Shown in pieces: positions 1 through 7,284 of a DNA stretch of 13,660 nt (within the stretch, counting starts at the first letter, position 1; each line of letters opens with the position of its first letter). The stretch comes from Prolixibacteraceae bacterium (GTDB lineage: Bacteria > Bacteroidota > Bacteroidia > Bacteroidales > Prolixibacteraceae): assembly GCA_016930735.1 (NCBI GenBank), contig JAFGGF010000031.1, positions 1 to 13,660 of the forward strand, given 5' to 3'. The notes beneath the pieces were generated by a model. It searched no databases and had not been told where the DNA came from. It saw only the letters and a list, made by a program, of their open reading frames with translations. Both the position numbers and the translations under genes were made by a program.

Positions 1-43
1 AATCCGATTCCGTCAAGGACTTTTTTAGTGTTTTGTTCGCTAA

Positions 44-65
44 CCCCGCGGCAGAGCCGACGGGG
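44..65. repeat. GC-rich imperfect hairpin, candidate dispersed intergenic repeat
   Basis: A short GC-rich inverted repeat in otherwise AT-rich DNA. CCCCG (44-48) and CGGC (49-52) pair with GCCG (56-59) and CGGGG (61-65), leaving an AGA loop and one bulged A at 60. It lies about 40 nt past the stop codon of the minus-strand permease gene, but no run of T follows on either strand, so it does not look like a standard intrinsic terminator. Its composition suggests a mobile or dispersed hairpin repeat, an inference from look alone. Confidence 0.45.
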
Positions 66-104
66 AATGCGCTCACCGGAATTCAAATAAGGTATTAATT
101 TTTG

Positions 105-1352
105 TTATTCAAACCGAAGCGATTCGATAGGATCGAGTCGGGAAGCTTTCTGGGCCGGGTAATATCCTGAAAGAATGCCGACAATAAAACATAACACTAC
201 ACCGGTAATTATCCACATCCAGGGTATTATAAACGAACTCCCGATAACTGCTGAAACCAGGTTTCCGATAAGAATACCTAAAATAATTCCCAGAATCCCT
301 CCAAACTGGCCGATTACTATTGCTTCAACCAGAAACTGTTGTTTAACGGTCCTGCCTTTTGCCCCAATTGCTTTCCTTACACCTATTTCCCGGGTTCTTT
401 CAGTAACCGAAACAAGCATGATATTCATTAATCCGATGGCAGCGCCAAATAAAGTAATTAAACCAATAATAGTAGCAACGAGTGTTATATTTTTTATATT
501 GTCGAGAAGTATTTTTACGATGTTGTCACTTTTTTCAATGTTGAAATCGGTTTCATCCAGCGGATTTAATCCCCTTACAATCCGAAACTGAGCTTCAGCC
601 TGGCCCTGAGCAGCCTCCATATATTCAGCACTTGGCACCTTAACCTGAATACTGTAACTCATATTAGGCCGTGAAAAATAATTTCTCACATTTGTATAAG
701 GAATAAAACAAATCAGTCCGTTGTTGCCACCGAAACCACTGCCCTTTTCTTCCAGTACTCCCACAACCTTATATTTCCCGCTTCCGATACTGATAATTTT
801 CTGAAGCGGATTTTCCTTGTCAGGAAATATATTATCCGCAAGTTCTTTCCCCAGGATAACAACACTCCTTCCTGAAAAAATCTCCTGTTCATTAAAATTC
901 CTTCCTTTCCCGATTTCAAATCCTGCAGTATATAAATAATTTTCATCTGTGCCACGTACTGCAATGTTCGGATTTGTTTTTTCTGAACTGTATTTAAGTG
1001 TAGCTGTATTTGTTGCTCCAACCGAAACAGAAACAGTTGCAGGAAAATCAAAAGATTCTTTAAACTCTTTTGCCTGGTAATACGATAAATATGAATAATT
1101 ACGTGTCCGGTAACGTTTATTTCCAACTTGTACCCTCATTCCCCTTGTGGTTATTGTGAAGGTGTTTGCTCCCATAAAATTAAATTCCTGCGTTATGGAT
1201 GATTTTATAGCGTCAATTGCGGTCAAAATTCCAACCAGCGCCGTAATTCCAATAGCAATGATCAGGATTGTCAAAATAGTCCTTAACAGATTTGAACGGA
1301 TCGACTTAAGTGCAATCCTCATATTTTCAAAAAAAAGGGTACTGTACCGCAT
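105..1352 (-). CDS. MacB/FtsX-family ABC transporter permease
   Basis: Inner-membrane permease subunit of a MacB-type ABC transporter (415 aa). It has the full family layout: a short cytoplasmic N-terminus (FFENMRIALKSIRSN), a first membrane segment at about residues 26-48, a large periplasmic MacB_PCD-like domain to about 285, and a C-terminal FtsX domain with three membrane segments (about 289-313, 343-370, 377-398). The coupling-helix region TERTREIGVRKAIGA (from about 317) and the end PAQKASRLDPIESLRFE are typical. Members export peptides, macrolides or lipoproteins or act in mechanotransmission; the substrate here cannot be told. The ATP-binding partner is not in the window and may lie beyond position 1. 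I chose the ATG at 1352; an in-frame TTG at 1364 and an ATG at 1322 are alternatives. The gene is transcribed away from its right neighbour. No convincing promoter was found on its strand. Confidence 0.9.
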   Translation of the reverse strand: MRYSTLFFENMRIALKSIRSNLLRTILTILIIAIGITALVGILTAIDAIKSSITQEFNFMGANTFTITTRGMRVQVGNKRYRTRNYSYLSYYQAKEFKESFDFPATVSVSVGATNTATLKYSSEKTNPNIAVRGTDENYLYTAGFEIGKGRNFNEQEIFSGRSVVILGKELADNIFPDKENPLQKIISIGSGKYKVVGVLEEKGSGFGGNNGLICFIPYTNVRNYFSRPNMSYSIQVKVPSAEYMEAAQGQAEAQFRIVRGLNPLDETDFNIEKSDNIVKILLDNIKNITLVATIIGLITLFGAAIGLMNIMLVSVTERTREIGVRKAIGAKGRTVKQQFLVEAIVIGQFGGILGIILGILIGNLVSAVIGSSFIIPWMWIITGVVLCFIVGILSGYYPAQKASRLDPIESLRFE

Positions 1353-1470
1353 ATTAAAACTCAATTTACAAAAAGCAATTTATAAAATTATAAAATATAC
1401 TTTCAGTTATGGTTCATTAGTTTTACCATTTAATTTATAATTACAGATTATAAAAGCATTTTATGGAAAT

Positions 1471-1577
1471 AATCTGAATTTCTCTTGTCTGATAAAATTC
1501 AGATTTCAGTTCAGATATTATTTGCAGTTTGTTAAAATATCTGAACAAAAAACACGAACAGGAGACGGTTTTGTTCG
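1471..1577. repeat. Three consecutive inverted repeats sharing an ATCTGAA box
   Basis: Seen directly. First repeat: AATCTGAATTT (1471-1481) pairs perfectly with AAATTCAGATT (1495-1505), 13-nt loop. Second: GTTCAGATATT (1509-1519) pairs perfectly with AATATCTGAAC (1536-1546), 16-nt loop. Both 11-bp stems contain the same 7-mer, so ATCTGAA/TTCAGAT occurs four times (1472-1478, 1498-1504, 1510-1516, 1539-1545) in the order forward, reverse, reverse, forward. A third weaker repeat follows: GAACAAAA (1543-1550) with TTTTGTTC (1569-1576), with CGAACA (1555-1560) and TGTTCG (1572-1577) as a competing pairing. None has a T-tract placed like a terminator. A multi-site operator, or tandem RNA hairpins in a leader, would both fit. 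Confidence 0.65.
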
Positions 1578-1720
1578 ATAATTGAAATGATTTACATTTT
1601 TTTAACATTTTTTAAAAAATAGCATTTTCTGATTTTTATCAGCTTTTCTACATAATTCAAAAAACAACATATCAACTTTTTATACTATTTTACCCTTCAA
1701 AAAAAAAGCTGTTTATTCAT

Positions 1721-1753
1721 TTTGAATCCAATTTAAGGGTTTTAAAATATTTG
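1721..1753 (+). promoter_or_regulatory. Candidate Bacteroidota-type promoter for the pRiA4b-like gene
   Basis: TTTG at 1721-1724 is followed after 21 nt by AATATTTG (1746-1753), one base from the TAnnTTTG minus-7 consensus. Spacing fits the known Bacteroidota sigma factor pattern. Transcription would start near 1760, about 30 nt before the chosen ATG, which also argues against the in-frame TTG at 1751 being the true start. Confidence 0.45.
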
Positions 1754-1792
1754 CATTTTGTAAAAATTCATTTAAAATTTACACCCTGTTCA

Positions 1793-2320
1793 ATGAAGAA
1801 GTTTATGATTTATTCTTATAAAATCATATCACCGGAAGTTAATAATTTCCAATTAAACCTTCAGATTGATGGAGAGGCAACTTTTTACTCACTCCATGAA
1901 ACTATTCAGAAACACGCTGGTTACCAGTCACATCAGCTTGCTTCTTTTTTTATTCCCAATCAAAAAGGGAAAAAATCTGTTGAAATTTCGTTGCTTGACC
2001 CCGGCATAAACGGATTCCCTAATTATGCAATGTACAGGACAAAGTTATCGGAACTGATTGCCCCGGATTGTAAACAATTGCTTTATACTTTTGATTTATT
2101 TAACGACAGATCACTTATTTTGGAACTAACTGGAATATATATGGAAAAGAATCTCAATGAACCACTGGTTACTCTTGAAAGCGGTGAAGTTCCCGTGCAA
2201 ATTCTTGAAGAAGATATAAAAGTACAGGAATCAATAGCACAACAAGAGGATGAAGTGTTCCAGGATTTTGGAGTACTTGAAGATTACACGGAAATTTTTG
2301 GTGAAATGGATCCGATATAG
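1793..2320 (+). CDS. Plasmid pRiA4b ORF-3 / IS1096 passenger TnpR-like family protein
   Basis: A 175-aa soluble protein resembling the family annotated as plasmid pRiA4b ORF-3-like or IS1096 element passenger TnpR family. The N-terminal beta-strand-like part (MIYSYKIISPEVNNF, about residues 5-19), the LHETIQKHAGY helix (about 34-44), and the segment LLYTFDLFNDRSLILELTGI (about 97-115), which matches the family's Y-x-Y-D-F-x-D-x-W-x-h-x-I-x-L-E signature in degenerate form, support this. The C-terminus is acidic (EEDIKVQESIAQQEDEVFQDF, in part). Function is unknown; despite the name nothing here looks like a transposon or resolvase. Relatives usually start at MIY, so the ATG at 1805 is a good alternative to 1793. 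The stop codon sits between two GGATCCG copies (2308-2314, 2320-2326). A strong terminator follows, so this is likely a single-gene unit. Confidence 0.75.
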   Translation: MKKFMIYSYKIISPEVNNFQLNLQIDGEATFYSLHETIQKHAGYQSHQLASFFIPNQKGKKSVEISLLDPGINGFPNYAMYRTKLSELIAPDCKQLLYTFDLFNDRSLILELTGIYMEKNLNEPLVTLESGEVPVQILEEDIKVQESIAQQEDEVFQDFGVLEDYTEIFGEMDPI

Positions 2321-2357
2321 GATCCGTAAATTTCTTTAATCTTTGAAGACATTTTCC

Positions 2358-2390
2358 AGACTGTTCATTTATTTGAACAGTCTTTTTTTT
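2358..2390 (+). terminator. Strong intrinsic terminator after the pRiA4b-like gene
   Basis: AGACTGTTCA (2358-2367) pairs perfectly with TGAACAGTCT (2374-2383) around a 6-nt loop and runs into eight T residues (2383-2390). It ends transcription from the left before miaA. It overlaps the place where a minus-33 element for miaA would be expected. Confidence 0.9.
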
Positions 2391-2404
2391 GCAGTTTACA
2401 TTCC

Positions 2405-2412
2405 TATCTTTG
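2405..2412 (+). promoter_or_regulatory. Minus-7 element for miaA and the downstream operon
   Basis: TATCTTTG is a perfect TAnnTTTG minus-7 box 21 nt before the miaA ATG. No good TTTG minus-33 element stands 19-21 nt upstream; that place is the T-tract of the preceding terminator. A TTTG lies closer (2388-2391, 13-nt spacer), which is short. The predicted leader would be only about 15 nt. Confidence 0.6.
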
Positions 2413-2433
2413 CCCTGAATTCAGAATATTCAG

Positions 2434-3342
2434 ATGGATAAAACACTGATAATTATTCTTGGCCCGACAGGGATCGGAAAAACAAATACCGCGGTTCGAA
2501 TTGCCCGGCAACTGAACACCGAAATTATTTCTGCTGATTCGAGGCAAATTTTTAGGGAACTTCATATAGGAACTGCTGTCCCATCGCCTGAAGAACTCAG
2601 AATGGTAAAGCACCATTTTATCCAAACACATTCCATACAGGAATATTACAACGCAAGCAGATTTGAATCTGACATACTTGCACTTCTTGATGAACTTTTC
2701 AGGCAAAAAGATTATGTTGTAATGACCGGCGGATCGATGTTATATATCGATGCAGTTTGTAAGGGAATAGATGAACTGCCTGACGTAGATCCTGAATTAA
2801 GGGAATCGCTGATTCAAATATGGAAAAACGAAGGGCTTGAAAACCTGAGGCTTCGTTTAAAAAAACTGGATCCTGTTTATTATTCCCACGCCGATTTAAA
2901 AAATCCAAAACGGATTCTTCATGCCCTTGAAATTTGCCTGATGACCGGTAAACCCTATTCTTCATTCAGGTTAAATGAAACAAAAAAACGGCCATTTAAA
3001 ATCCTGAAAATAGGATTGAATTGCGACCGCGAAATTTTATATGGCAGGATCAACAACAGGGTAGATAAAATGATCGAAAAAGGATTGGTTGAAGAAGCAA
3101 AAAAAGTATATCAACTTAAACACTTAAATTCATTAAACACAGTAGGATACAAAGAAATTTTTGCTGCTCTTGATGGAAAGGTAAACCTTGAGGAGGCCAT
3201 TGTTCAAATTAAAAATAATACCCGGAAATATGCCCGTAAGCAATTAACATGGTTCAGGAGAGACAAGTCAATCAAATGGTTTGAGCCTGAACAGGATGAT
3301 CAGATTTTACATTTTATAAAATCAGAAATAAAAAATGGCTGA
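2434..3342 (+). CDS. miaA: tRNA dimethylallyltransferase MiaA
   Basis: Transfers a dimethylallyl group from DMAPP to N6 of adenosine-37 in tRNAs that read UNN codons, giving i6A37, the precursor of ms2i6A. The 302-aa length is normal. The P-loop GPTGIGKT is at residues 10-17, followed by the family motif SADSRQIFRELHIGTA (34-48) with the catalytic Asp35, then GGSMLYIDAVCKGIDELPDVD, and the C-terminal NTVGYKEI motif. The ATG lies 22 nt after a perfect minus-7 box. It is the first gene of a tightly packed run, and its last 8 nt overlap the Nudix gene. The P-loop has Gly-Ile where Ala-Val/Ile-Gly is commoner, a mild variation. Confidence 0.97.
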   Translation: MDKTLIIILGPTGIGKTNTAVRIARQLNTEIISADSRQIFRELHIGTAVPSPEELRMVKHHFIQTHSIQEYYNASRFESDILALLDELFRQKDYVVMTGGSMLYIDAVCKGIDELPDVDPELRESLIQIWKNEGLENLRLRLKKLDPVYYSHADLKNPKRILHALEICLMTGKPYSSFRLNETKKRPFKILKIGLNCDREILYGRINNRVDKMIEKGLVEEAKKVYQLKHLNSLNTVGYKEIFAALDGKVNLEEAIVQIKNNTRKYARKQLTWFRRDKSIKWFEPEQDDQILHFIKSEIKNG

Positions 3343-3793
3343 AACAGAATTCAGGTTTAACCTCAGGGTTTATGGAATCATTCATAATGATGGTAAAATC
3401 CTTATTACCGATGAATTCCAGTTGGGAAGAAAGATGACCAAATTCCCTGGTGGTGGATTAAAATACGGCGAAGGGGCTACTGATTGCCTGAAAAGAGAAA
3501 TAAAAGAAGAATGTAACGGGCAGGAATTAATAAAAATCCGGCATTTTTATACTACCGATTTTTTTCAGAAAGCACTCTTCTGTGAAAATCACCAGCTTAT
3601 CAGCATTTATTACCTGGCTGAACTGAAAGGGGAGCCGGTTTTTACCATTTCAGAAAAACCTTTCGATTTTAAAAAAATGAAAAACGGGAACCAGTCATTC
3701 AGGTGGATTGAAATAAATTCGCTCAATCCTGATGAATTTTCATTCCCTGTCGATAAATTTGTAATCAGAAAAATAAAAGAAGAAGGTATTTAA
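3335..3793 (+). CDS. Nudix hydrolase family protein
   Basis: A 152-aa single-domain Nudix protein. The Nudix box is at about residues 40-62 (GGLKYGEGATDCLKREIKEE, then CNG), with the catalytic core R54-E55-x-x-E58-E59 intact, so metal-dependent hydrolysis of a nucleoside diphosphate-X compound is expected. The Gly that normally follows EEx is Asn61, with a Gly one place later. Substrate is unknown: nucleotide sugars, oxidised nucleotides or dinucleotides are all possible. It overlaps miaA by 8 nt and shares TAATG with the glycosyltransferase gene, so it is almost surely co-translated with both. A housecleaning role for the nucleotide-sugar pathway downstream is an inference from position only. 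Confidence 0.88.
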   Translation: MAETEFRFNLRVYGIIHNDGKILITDEFQLGRKMTKFPGGGLKYGEGATDCLKREIKEECNGQELIKIRHFYTTDFFQKALFCENHQLISIYYLAELKGEPVFTISEKPFDFKKMKNGNQSFRWIEINSLNPDEFSFPVDKFVIRKIKEEGI

Positions 3794-4944
3794 TGAAGAT
3801 TGTAATTATCGGTACAGCCTATCCTTTCAGAGGAGGCCTGGCGGCTTTTAACGAGCGGCTTGCAAGGGAATTTATCAAAGAAGGACATTCGGTTCGCTTA
3901 GAGACATTTACACTTCAATACCCCGGATTTCTTTTCCCCGGGAAAACCCAGTTTGCAGATTGGGAAAAACCTGCAGACCTCGAAATAACCCGTTCGGTAA
4001 ACTCAATAAATCCATTGTCGTGGATTAGAGTGGGAAGAAAACTAAAAAAAGAAAAACCGGATCTGGTAATTTTTAAATTCTGGCTTCCTTTTATGGCACC
4101 CTGTTTTGGAACCATCGCAAGGTTTATCAGAAAAAACAAACATACACGGATTGTCAGCATTGCCGACAATATTATTCCTCACGAAAAAAGAATTGGTGAC
4201 AGAAGCCTGACTTCTTATTTTATGAATGCCATTGATGGTATGGTACCCATGTCAAAAAGTGTAAAAGAAGATATCAAAATATTCAGGAAGGATTTACCTG
4301 TAAAACTGTGTCCTCATCCGGTCTTTGATAATTTTGGAGAAAGTATAAACAGGGAGGAAGCACTTGAAAAACTGGAACTTGAATCTGATTTTATATATTT
4401 CCTTTTCTTTGGATTTATCAGGGATTACAAAGGGCTCGACTGGCTTCTTGAAGCATTTTCAGAGGAACGTCTTAGAGAATTTCCTGTGAAGCTCATCGTT
4501 GCCGGGGAGTTTTATTCCGATCCGTCGCCATACCTTGATTTAATCGACAATCTGGATATTGCCGACCTGATTATTTTAAAAACCGAATTTATTCCCGATG
4601 ATGATGTGAAAATATATTTCAGTGCTGCTGATCTGGTGGTTCAACCATACAAATCGGCAACACAAAGCGGGGTTACCCAGATCGGGTATCAGTTTGATAA
4701 ACCCATGCTGGTGACAAAGGTTGGTGGTTTACCCGAAATCATTCCCGATCAGGTAATCGGTTATGTGGTTGAACCCAAACCGAAAGCCATTGCAAACGCC
4801 TTGTATGATTTTCTGAAAAATAAAAGAAAACAGGAATTTACAGAGAATGTTAAAAAAGAAAAACAAAAGTTCTTGTGGTCAAGCATGGTATCTGCTATCT
4901 TAGAGGTCTGGAATAAAACGGTTAACGATGATAATCAGAAGTAA
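3793..4944 (+). CDS. Glycosyltransferase, GT-B fold (GT4-like)
   Basis: A 383-aa cytoplasmic glycosyltransferase with two Rossmann-like halves. The N-terminal half starts MKIVIIGTAYPFRGGLAAFNERLA, with the glycine loop expected to face the acceptor. The C-terminal half has FGFIRDYKGLDWLLEAF and QPYKSATQSGVTQIGYQFDKP followed by VGGLPEII, the donor-binding region. The E-x7-E pair of classical GT4 enzymes is not conserved; a TQSGV...GYQFDKP version takes its place, which I recall from a subset of bacterial family-4-like enzymes. The start overlaps the Nudix stop (TAATG) and the end overlaps hddA by 17 nt. Lying directly before four GDP-heptose genes, it is a reasonable candidate heptosyltransferase, but donor and acceptor are not proven by sequence. 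Confidence 0.88.
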   Translation: MKIVIIGTAYPFRGGLAAFNERLAREFIKEGHSVRLETFTLQYPGFLFPGKTQFADWEKPADLEITRSVNSINPLSWIRVGRKLKKEKPDLVIFKFWLPFMAPCFGTIARFIRKNKHTRIVSIADNIIPHEKRIGDRSLTSYFMNAIDGMVPMSKSVKEDIKIFRKDLPVKLCPHPVFDNFGESINREEALEKLELESDFIYFLFFGFIRDYKGLDWLLEAFSEERLREFPVKLIVAGEFYSDPSPYLDLIDNLDIADLIILKTEFIPDDDVKIYFSAADLVVQPYKSATQSGVTQIGYQFDKPMLVTKVGGLPEIIPDQVIGYVVEPKPKAIANALYDFLKNKRKQEFTENVKKEKQKFLWSSMVSAILEVWNKTVNDDNQK

Positions 4945-5950
4945 AGCGCCGTTAAGGCTCGGGCTGGCAGGAGGTGGCACAGATGTGTCGCCTTATTCCG
5001 ACCTGTATGGCGGGGCAATTTTAAATGCTACTATCAACCTTTTTGCTTACGCTTCGATTGTTCCGCGCTCCGACGGGAAAATCATCATTCATTCCATCGA
5101 TAAAGGGGAAAAACTTGAACTGAATTCATGTGAAATCCTTCATCTTGACGGCAATCTGGATCTGCTAAAAGGAATTTATAACCGCATTGTTAAGGATTTT
5201 ACAAAACAAAAACTTTCATTTGAACTCACAACCATAGTTGATGCACCCCCCGGCTCAGGCCTGGGATCATCATCCACCCTGGTAACTGCTGTTGTCGGAG
5301 CCTTCACCGAATGGTTGAAAATTCCGCTTGGGGAATACGATATTGCCCAACTGGCTTACCAAATCGAGCGAATTGACCTTGGGTATGCGGGTGGAAAACA
5401 GGATCAGTATGCGGCTACTTTTGGCGGAGTGAATTTTATGGAATTCTATGATAACAGTAAAGTTATAGTTAATCCGTTGCGAATCCGTTCAGAGGTTTTA
5501 AATGAGCTTGCCTACAACATGGTTTTATATTATACCGGAACCAGCAGGTTATCGTCAGAAATTATTGAGAAACAGCAAAAAAGCATCTCACAAAAGAATA
5601 ATTCTTCGGTAAATGCTATGCATAAGACAAAAGAGATCGCCATCCGAATCAAAGAAGCAATTCTGAAAGGAGAACTCAATTTGGTAGGTGAAATTATGCA
5701 TGAAGGGTGGCAGTACAAAAAACAGCTTGCCGAAGGTATTTCAAATGAACACATTGATACTATTTATGAAGCTGTAAGAAAAGCCGGAGCGCTTGGAGGA
5801 AAAATCTCAGGTGCCGGAGGCGGAGGATTTATGTTCTTTTACTGCCCGGAAAATTCACGTTTCAGCGTAATAAAAACATTAAAAGAATTCGGTGGAGAGA
5901 TAACCCCATTCCAGTTTACAAAAAACGGGCTAAGCAGTTGGACTATATAA
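4928..5950 (+). CDS. hddA: D-glycero-alpha-D-manno-heptose 7-phosphate 1-kinase (HddA-type GHMP kinase)
   Basis: Phosphorylates D-glycero-D-manno-heptose 7-phosphate at C1 in the alpha configuration, giving the 1,7-bisphosphate. The 340-aa protein has all GHMP motifs: N-terminal RSKAPLRLGLAGGGTDVSPY (about 4-23), the ATP loop APPGSGLGSSST (106-117), GGKQDQYAATFGG (155-167) which is characteristic of heptose/fucose-type sugar kinases, and the C-terminal KISGAGGGGFMFFY. It overlaps the glycosyltransferase by 17 nt and stands 9 nt before gmhA. HddA marks the GDP-alpha-heptose branch rather than the ADP-beta-heptose (HldE) branch of lipopolysaccharide core synthesis. A related L-fucose kinase activity is the main alternative, but the neighbours make HddA far likelier. 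Confidence 0.92.
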   Translation: MIIRSKAPLRLGLAGGGTDVSPYSDLYGGAILNATINLFAYASIVPRSDGKIIIHSIDKGEKLELNSCEILHLDGNLDLLKGIYNRIVKDFTKQKLSFELTTIVDAPPGSGLGSSSTLVTAVVGAFTEWLKIPLGEYDIAQLAYQIERIDLGYAGGKQDQYAATFGGVNFMEFYDNSKVIVNPLRIRSEVLNELAYNMVLYYTGTSRLSSEIIEKQQKSISQKNNSSVNAMHKTKEIAIRIKEAILKGELNLVGEIMHEGWQYKKQLAEGISNEHIDTIYEAVRKAGALGGKISGAGGGGFMFFYCPENSRFSVIKTLKEFGGEITPFQFTKNGLSSWTI

Positions 5951-5959
5951 ATTTAAAGT

Positions 5960-6526
5960 ATGATTAAAAAAGGGATAGAGCAAAGCATCGAGGTTAAACA
6001 AAATATTCTGAAAGACGGAGCACTGCTCGAAAAAATTCAAAAAGCAGCCAACATTATTACAGAAGCTTTTCAACAAAAAAACAGGGTTTATTTTTGCGGG
6101 AACGGTGGAAGTGCAGCCGATGCACAGCACCTTGCAGCTGAACTTTCAGGAAGGTTCTATTTCGACCGCCCTGCCCTGCCTGCCGAGGCGTGCCATGTTA
6201 ATCCTTCGTTTACAACTGCCGTGTCAAACGATTACGATTACGAAAGTGTTTTTTCCCGTTACATTGAAGGATTTGGTGAAAAAGGAGATATCCTGGTTGG
6301 AATTTCGACCTCCGGTAATTCAGGAAATATACTGAAAGCACTGGCAACCGCAAAAAGCAAAGGTATGTTTTGCATCGGGTTTACAGGCAGTACGGGTGGC
6401 AAAATGAAAAACCTGGTTGACATCCTGATAAATGTTCCCTCCAACGATACTCCACGCATTCAGGAATCGCATATTACAATCGGCCACATTATTTGCGAAA
6501 TTGTGGAACAAAAACTGTTTGGCTGA
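5960..6526 (+). CDS. gmhA: Sedoheptulose 7-phosphate isomerase GmhA
   Basis: First step of heptose synthesis: converts sedoheptulose 7-phosphate to D-glycero-D-manno-heptose 7-phosphate. The 188-aa SIS-domain protein has the family length. Phosphate-binding CGNGGSAADAQHLAAELSGRF spans about 46-66, followed by FDRPALPAEA, the NDYDYE turn (90-95) and STSGNSGN (117-124). Residues matching the E. coli zinc/catalytic set are present: His57, Glu61, Gln168 and His176 (RIQESHITIGHIICE). The stop overlaps the next start as TGATG. A short GC-rich patch near 6168-6194 encodes the conserved FDRPALPAEA region and is in frame, so it is not taken as an insertion. Confidence 0.95.
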   Translation: MIKKGIEQSIEVKQNILKDGALLEKIQKAANIITEAFQQKNRVYFCGNGGSAADAQHLAAELSGRFYFDRPALPAEACHVNPSFTTAVSNDYDYESVFSRYIEGFGEKGDILVGISTSGNSGNILKALATAKSKGMFCIGFTGSTGGKMKNLVDILINVPSNDTPRIQESHITIGHIICEIVEQKLFG

Positions 6527-7233
6527 TGGGACGTGAAGCCATTATACTGGCAGGCGGAAAAGGCACCCGTTTACGATCATTGGTAAACGACCGACCGAAA
6601 CCAATGGCTTTAATCAATGATAAACCTTTTCTTTTTTACCTGTTAAACTACTTGTCAAAACACAATTTTACGCATATTATCCTGGCAGTTGGGTACAAAC
6701 ACAATATTATCCGGGAATATTTTGGCACCAATTTACGGGAAATTAAGCTTTCTTATTCCATTGAAAAAGAACCTCTCGGAACAGGAGGAGCCATCCTGAA
6801 AGCACTGAAAAAATCAGAAAATCCCAATAGTTTTATTTTAAATGGTGATACGTATTTCCCGGTTTCTTTTGATCAAATGGAAAAAATTGCAAATCAGCAA
6901 AACAGTGATTTGATTATTGCCCTGCGAAAACTGGATAATGTCTCCCGCTACGGAACGGTTTTGATGGACTCATCAAACAGAATTACAGGTTTTTCAGAAA
7001 AAAAAGGGGAGGAAACTCCCGGTTTGATAAATGGTGGAGTTTATTATCTTAAAAACAGTTCCTTTTTAAAAACAGGATTCCCGGAAGTGTTTTCGTTTGA
7101 AAAAGACTACCTCGAAAAATTTGCTTTATCACATAATTTCAATGGAGCTGTTTTTACCAATTATTTTATCGACATAGGAATTCCTGAAACTTTTAAACAA
7201 GCACAATCAGATTTTTTTACATTTGAAGTTTAA
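6526..7233 (+). CDS. hddC: D-glycero-alpha-D-manno-heptose 1-phosphate guanylyltransferase (HddC-type)
   Basis: Last step of the pathway: joins heptose 1-phosphate with GTP to give GDP-D-glycero-alpha-D-manno-heptose. The 235-aa nucleotidyltransferase has LAGGKGTRL (8-16) with the signature RPKPM (23-27), PLGTGGA (83-89), NGDTY (106-110) and the C-terminal FIDIGIPETF. I chose the ATG at 6526 because it overlaps the gmhA stop (TGATG) and starts right at the family's N-terminus; an in-frame ATG at 6493 lies wholly inside gmhA. Nucleotide specificity (GTP rather than CTP or UTP) is inferred from the HddA neighbour, not from a residue I can point to. Confidence 0.88.
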   Translation: MGREAIILAGGKGTRLRSLVNDRPKPMALINDKPFLFYLLNYLSKHNFTHIILAVGYKHNIIREYFGTNLREIKLSYSIEKEPLGTGGAILKALKKSENPNSFILNGDTYFPVSFDQMEKIANQQNSDLIIALRKLDNVSRYGTVLMDSSNRITGFSEKKGEETPGLINGGVYYLKNSSFLKTGFPEVFSFEKDYLEKFALSHNFNGAVFTNYFIDIGIPETFKQAQSDFFTFEV

Positions 7234-7284
7234 AACCGGTTGGGAAATATAAAACGATTCTCTGAAGAAGGGACGATTTTACTT

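Larger units (their letters stand above)
1353..1792. other. AT-rich divergent intergenic region
   Basis: About 440 nt without a credible gene between the divergent permease and pRiA4b-like genes. It holds three consecutive inverted repeats (1471-1577, listed separately), a 14-bp A/T palindrome (1607-1620, ATTTTTTAAAAAAT), a small CTGAT/ATCAG hairpin (1629-1642) and a candidate promoter for the right-hand gene (1721-1753). A plus-frame ORF that enters from the left (1147-1440) is a shadow of the permease gene. The region must serve at least two divergent transcripts; a small RNA is possible but not shown. Confidence 0.6.

Noticed and set aside
175..591. 138-codon plus-strand ORF opposite the permease gene
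   Set aside because: It is antisense to the well-supported MacB-type coding region and shows no family resemblance or start context; a shadow ORF.
1607..1642. A/T palindrome and small CTGAT/ATCAG hairpin as regulatory elements
   Set aside because: Low-complexity A/T palindrome and a 5-bp stem are expected by chance in such AT-rich DNA.
1793..2320. Evidence of an IS1096-like transposon from the family name of this gene
   Set aside because: No transposase, terminal inverted repeats or target duplications are seen around it; the name is historical.
2308..2326. Two GGATCCG copies around the stop codon of the pRiA4b-like gene
   Set aside because: Short, palindromic core and likely chance; a proper terminator lies just downstream.
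6168..6194. GC-rich patch in gmhA resembling a repeat insertion
   Set aside because: It encodes the conserved FDRPALPAEA segment in frame with normal family spacing, so it is native coding sequence.
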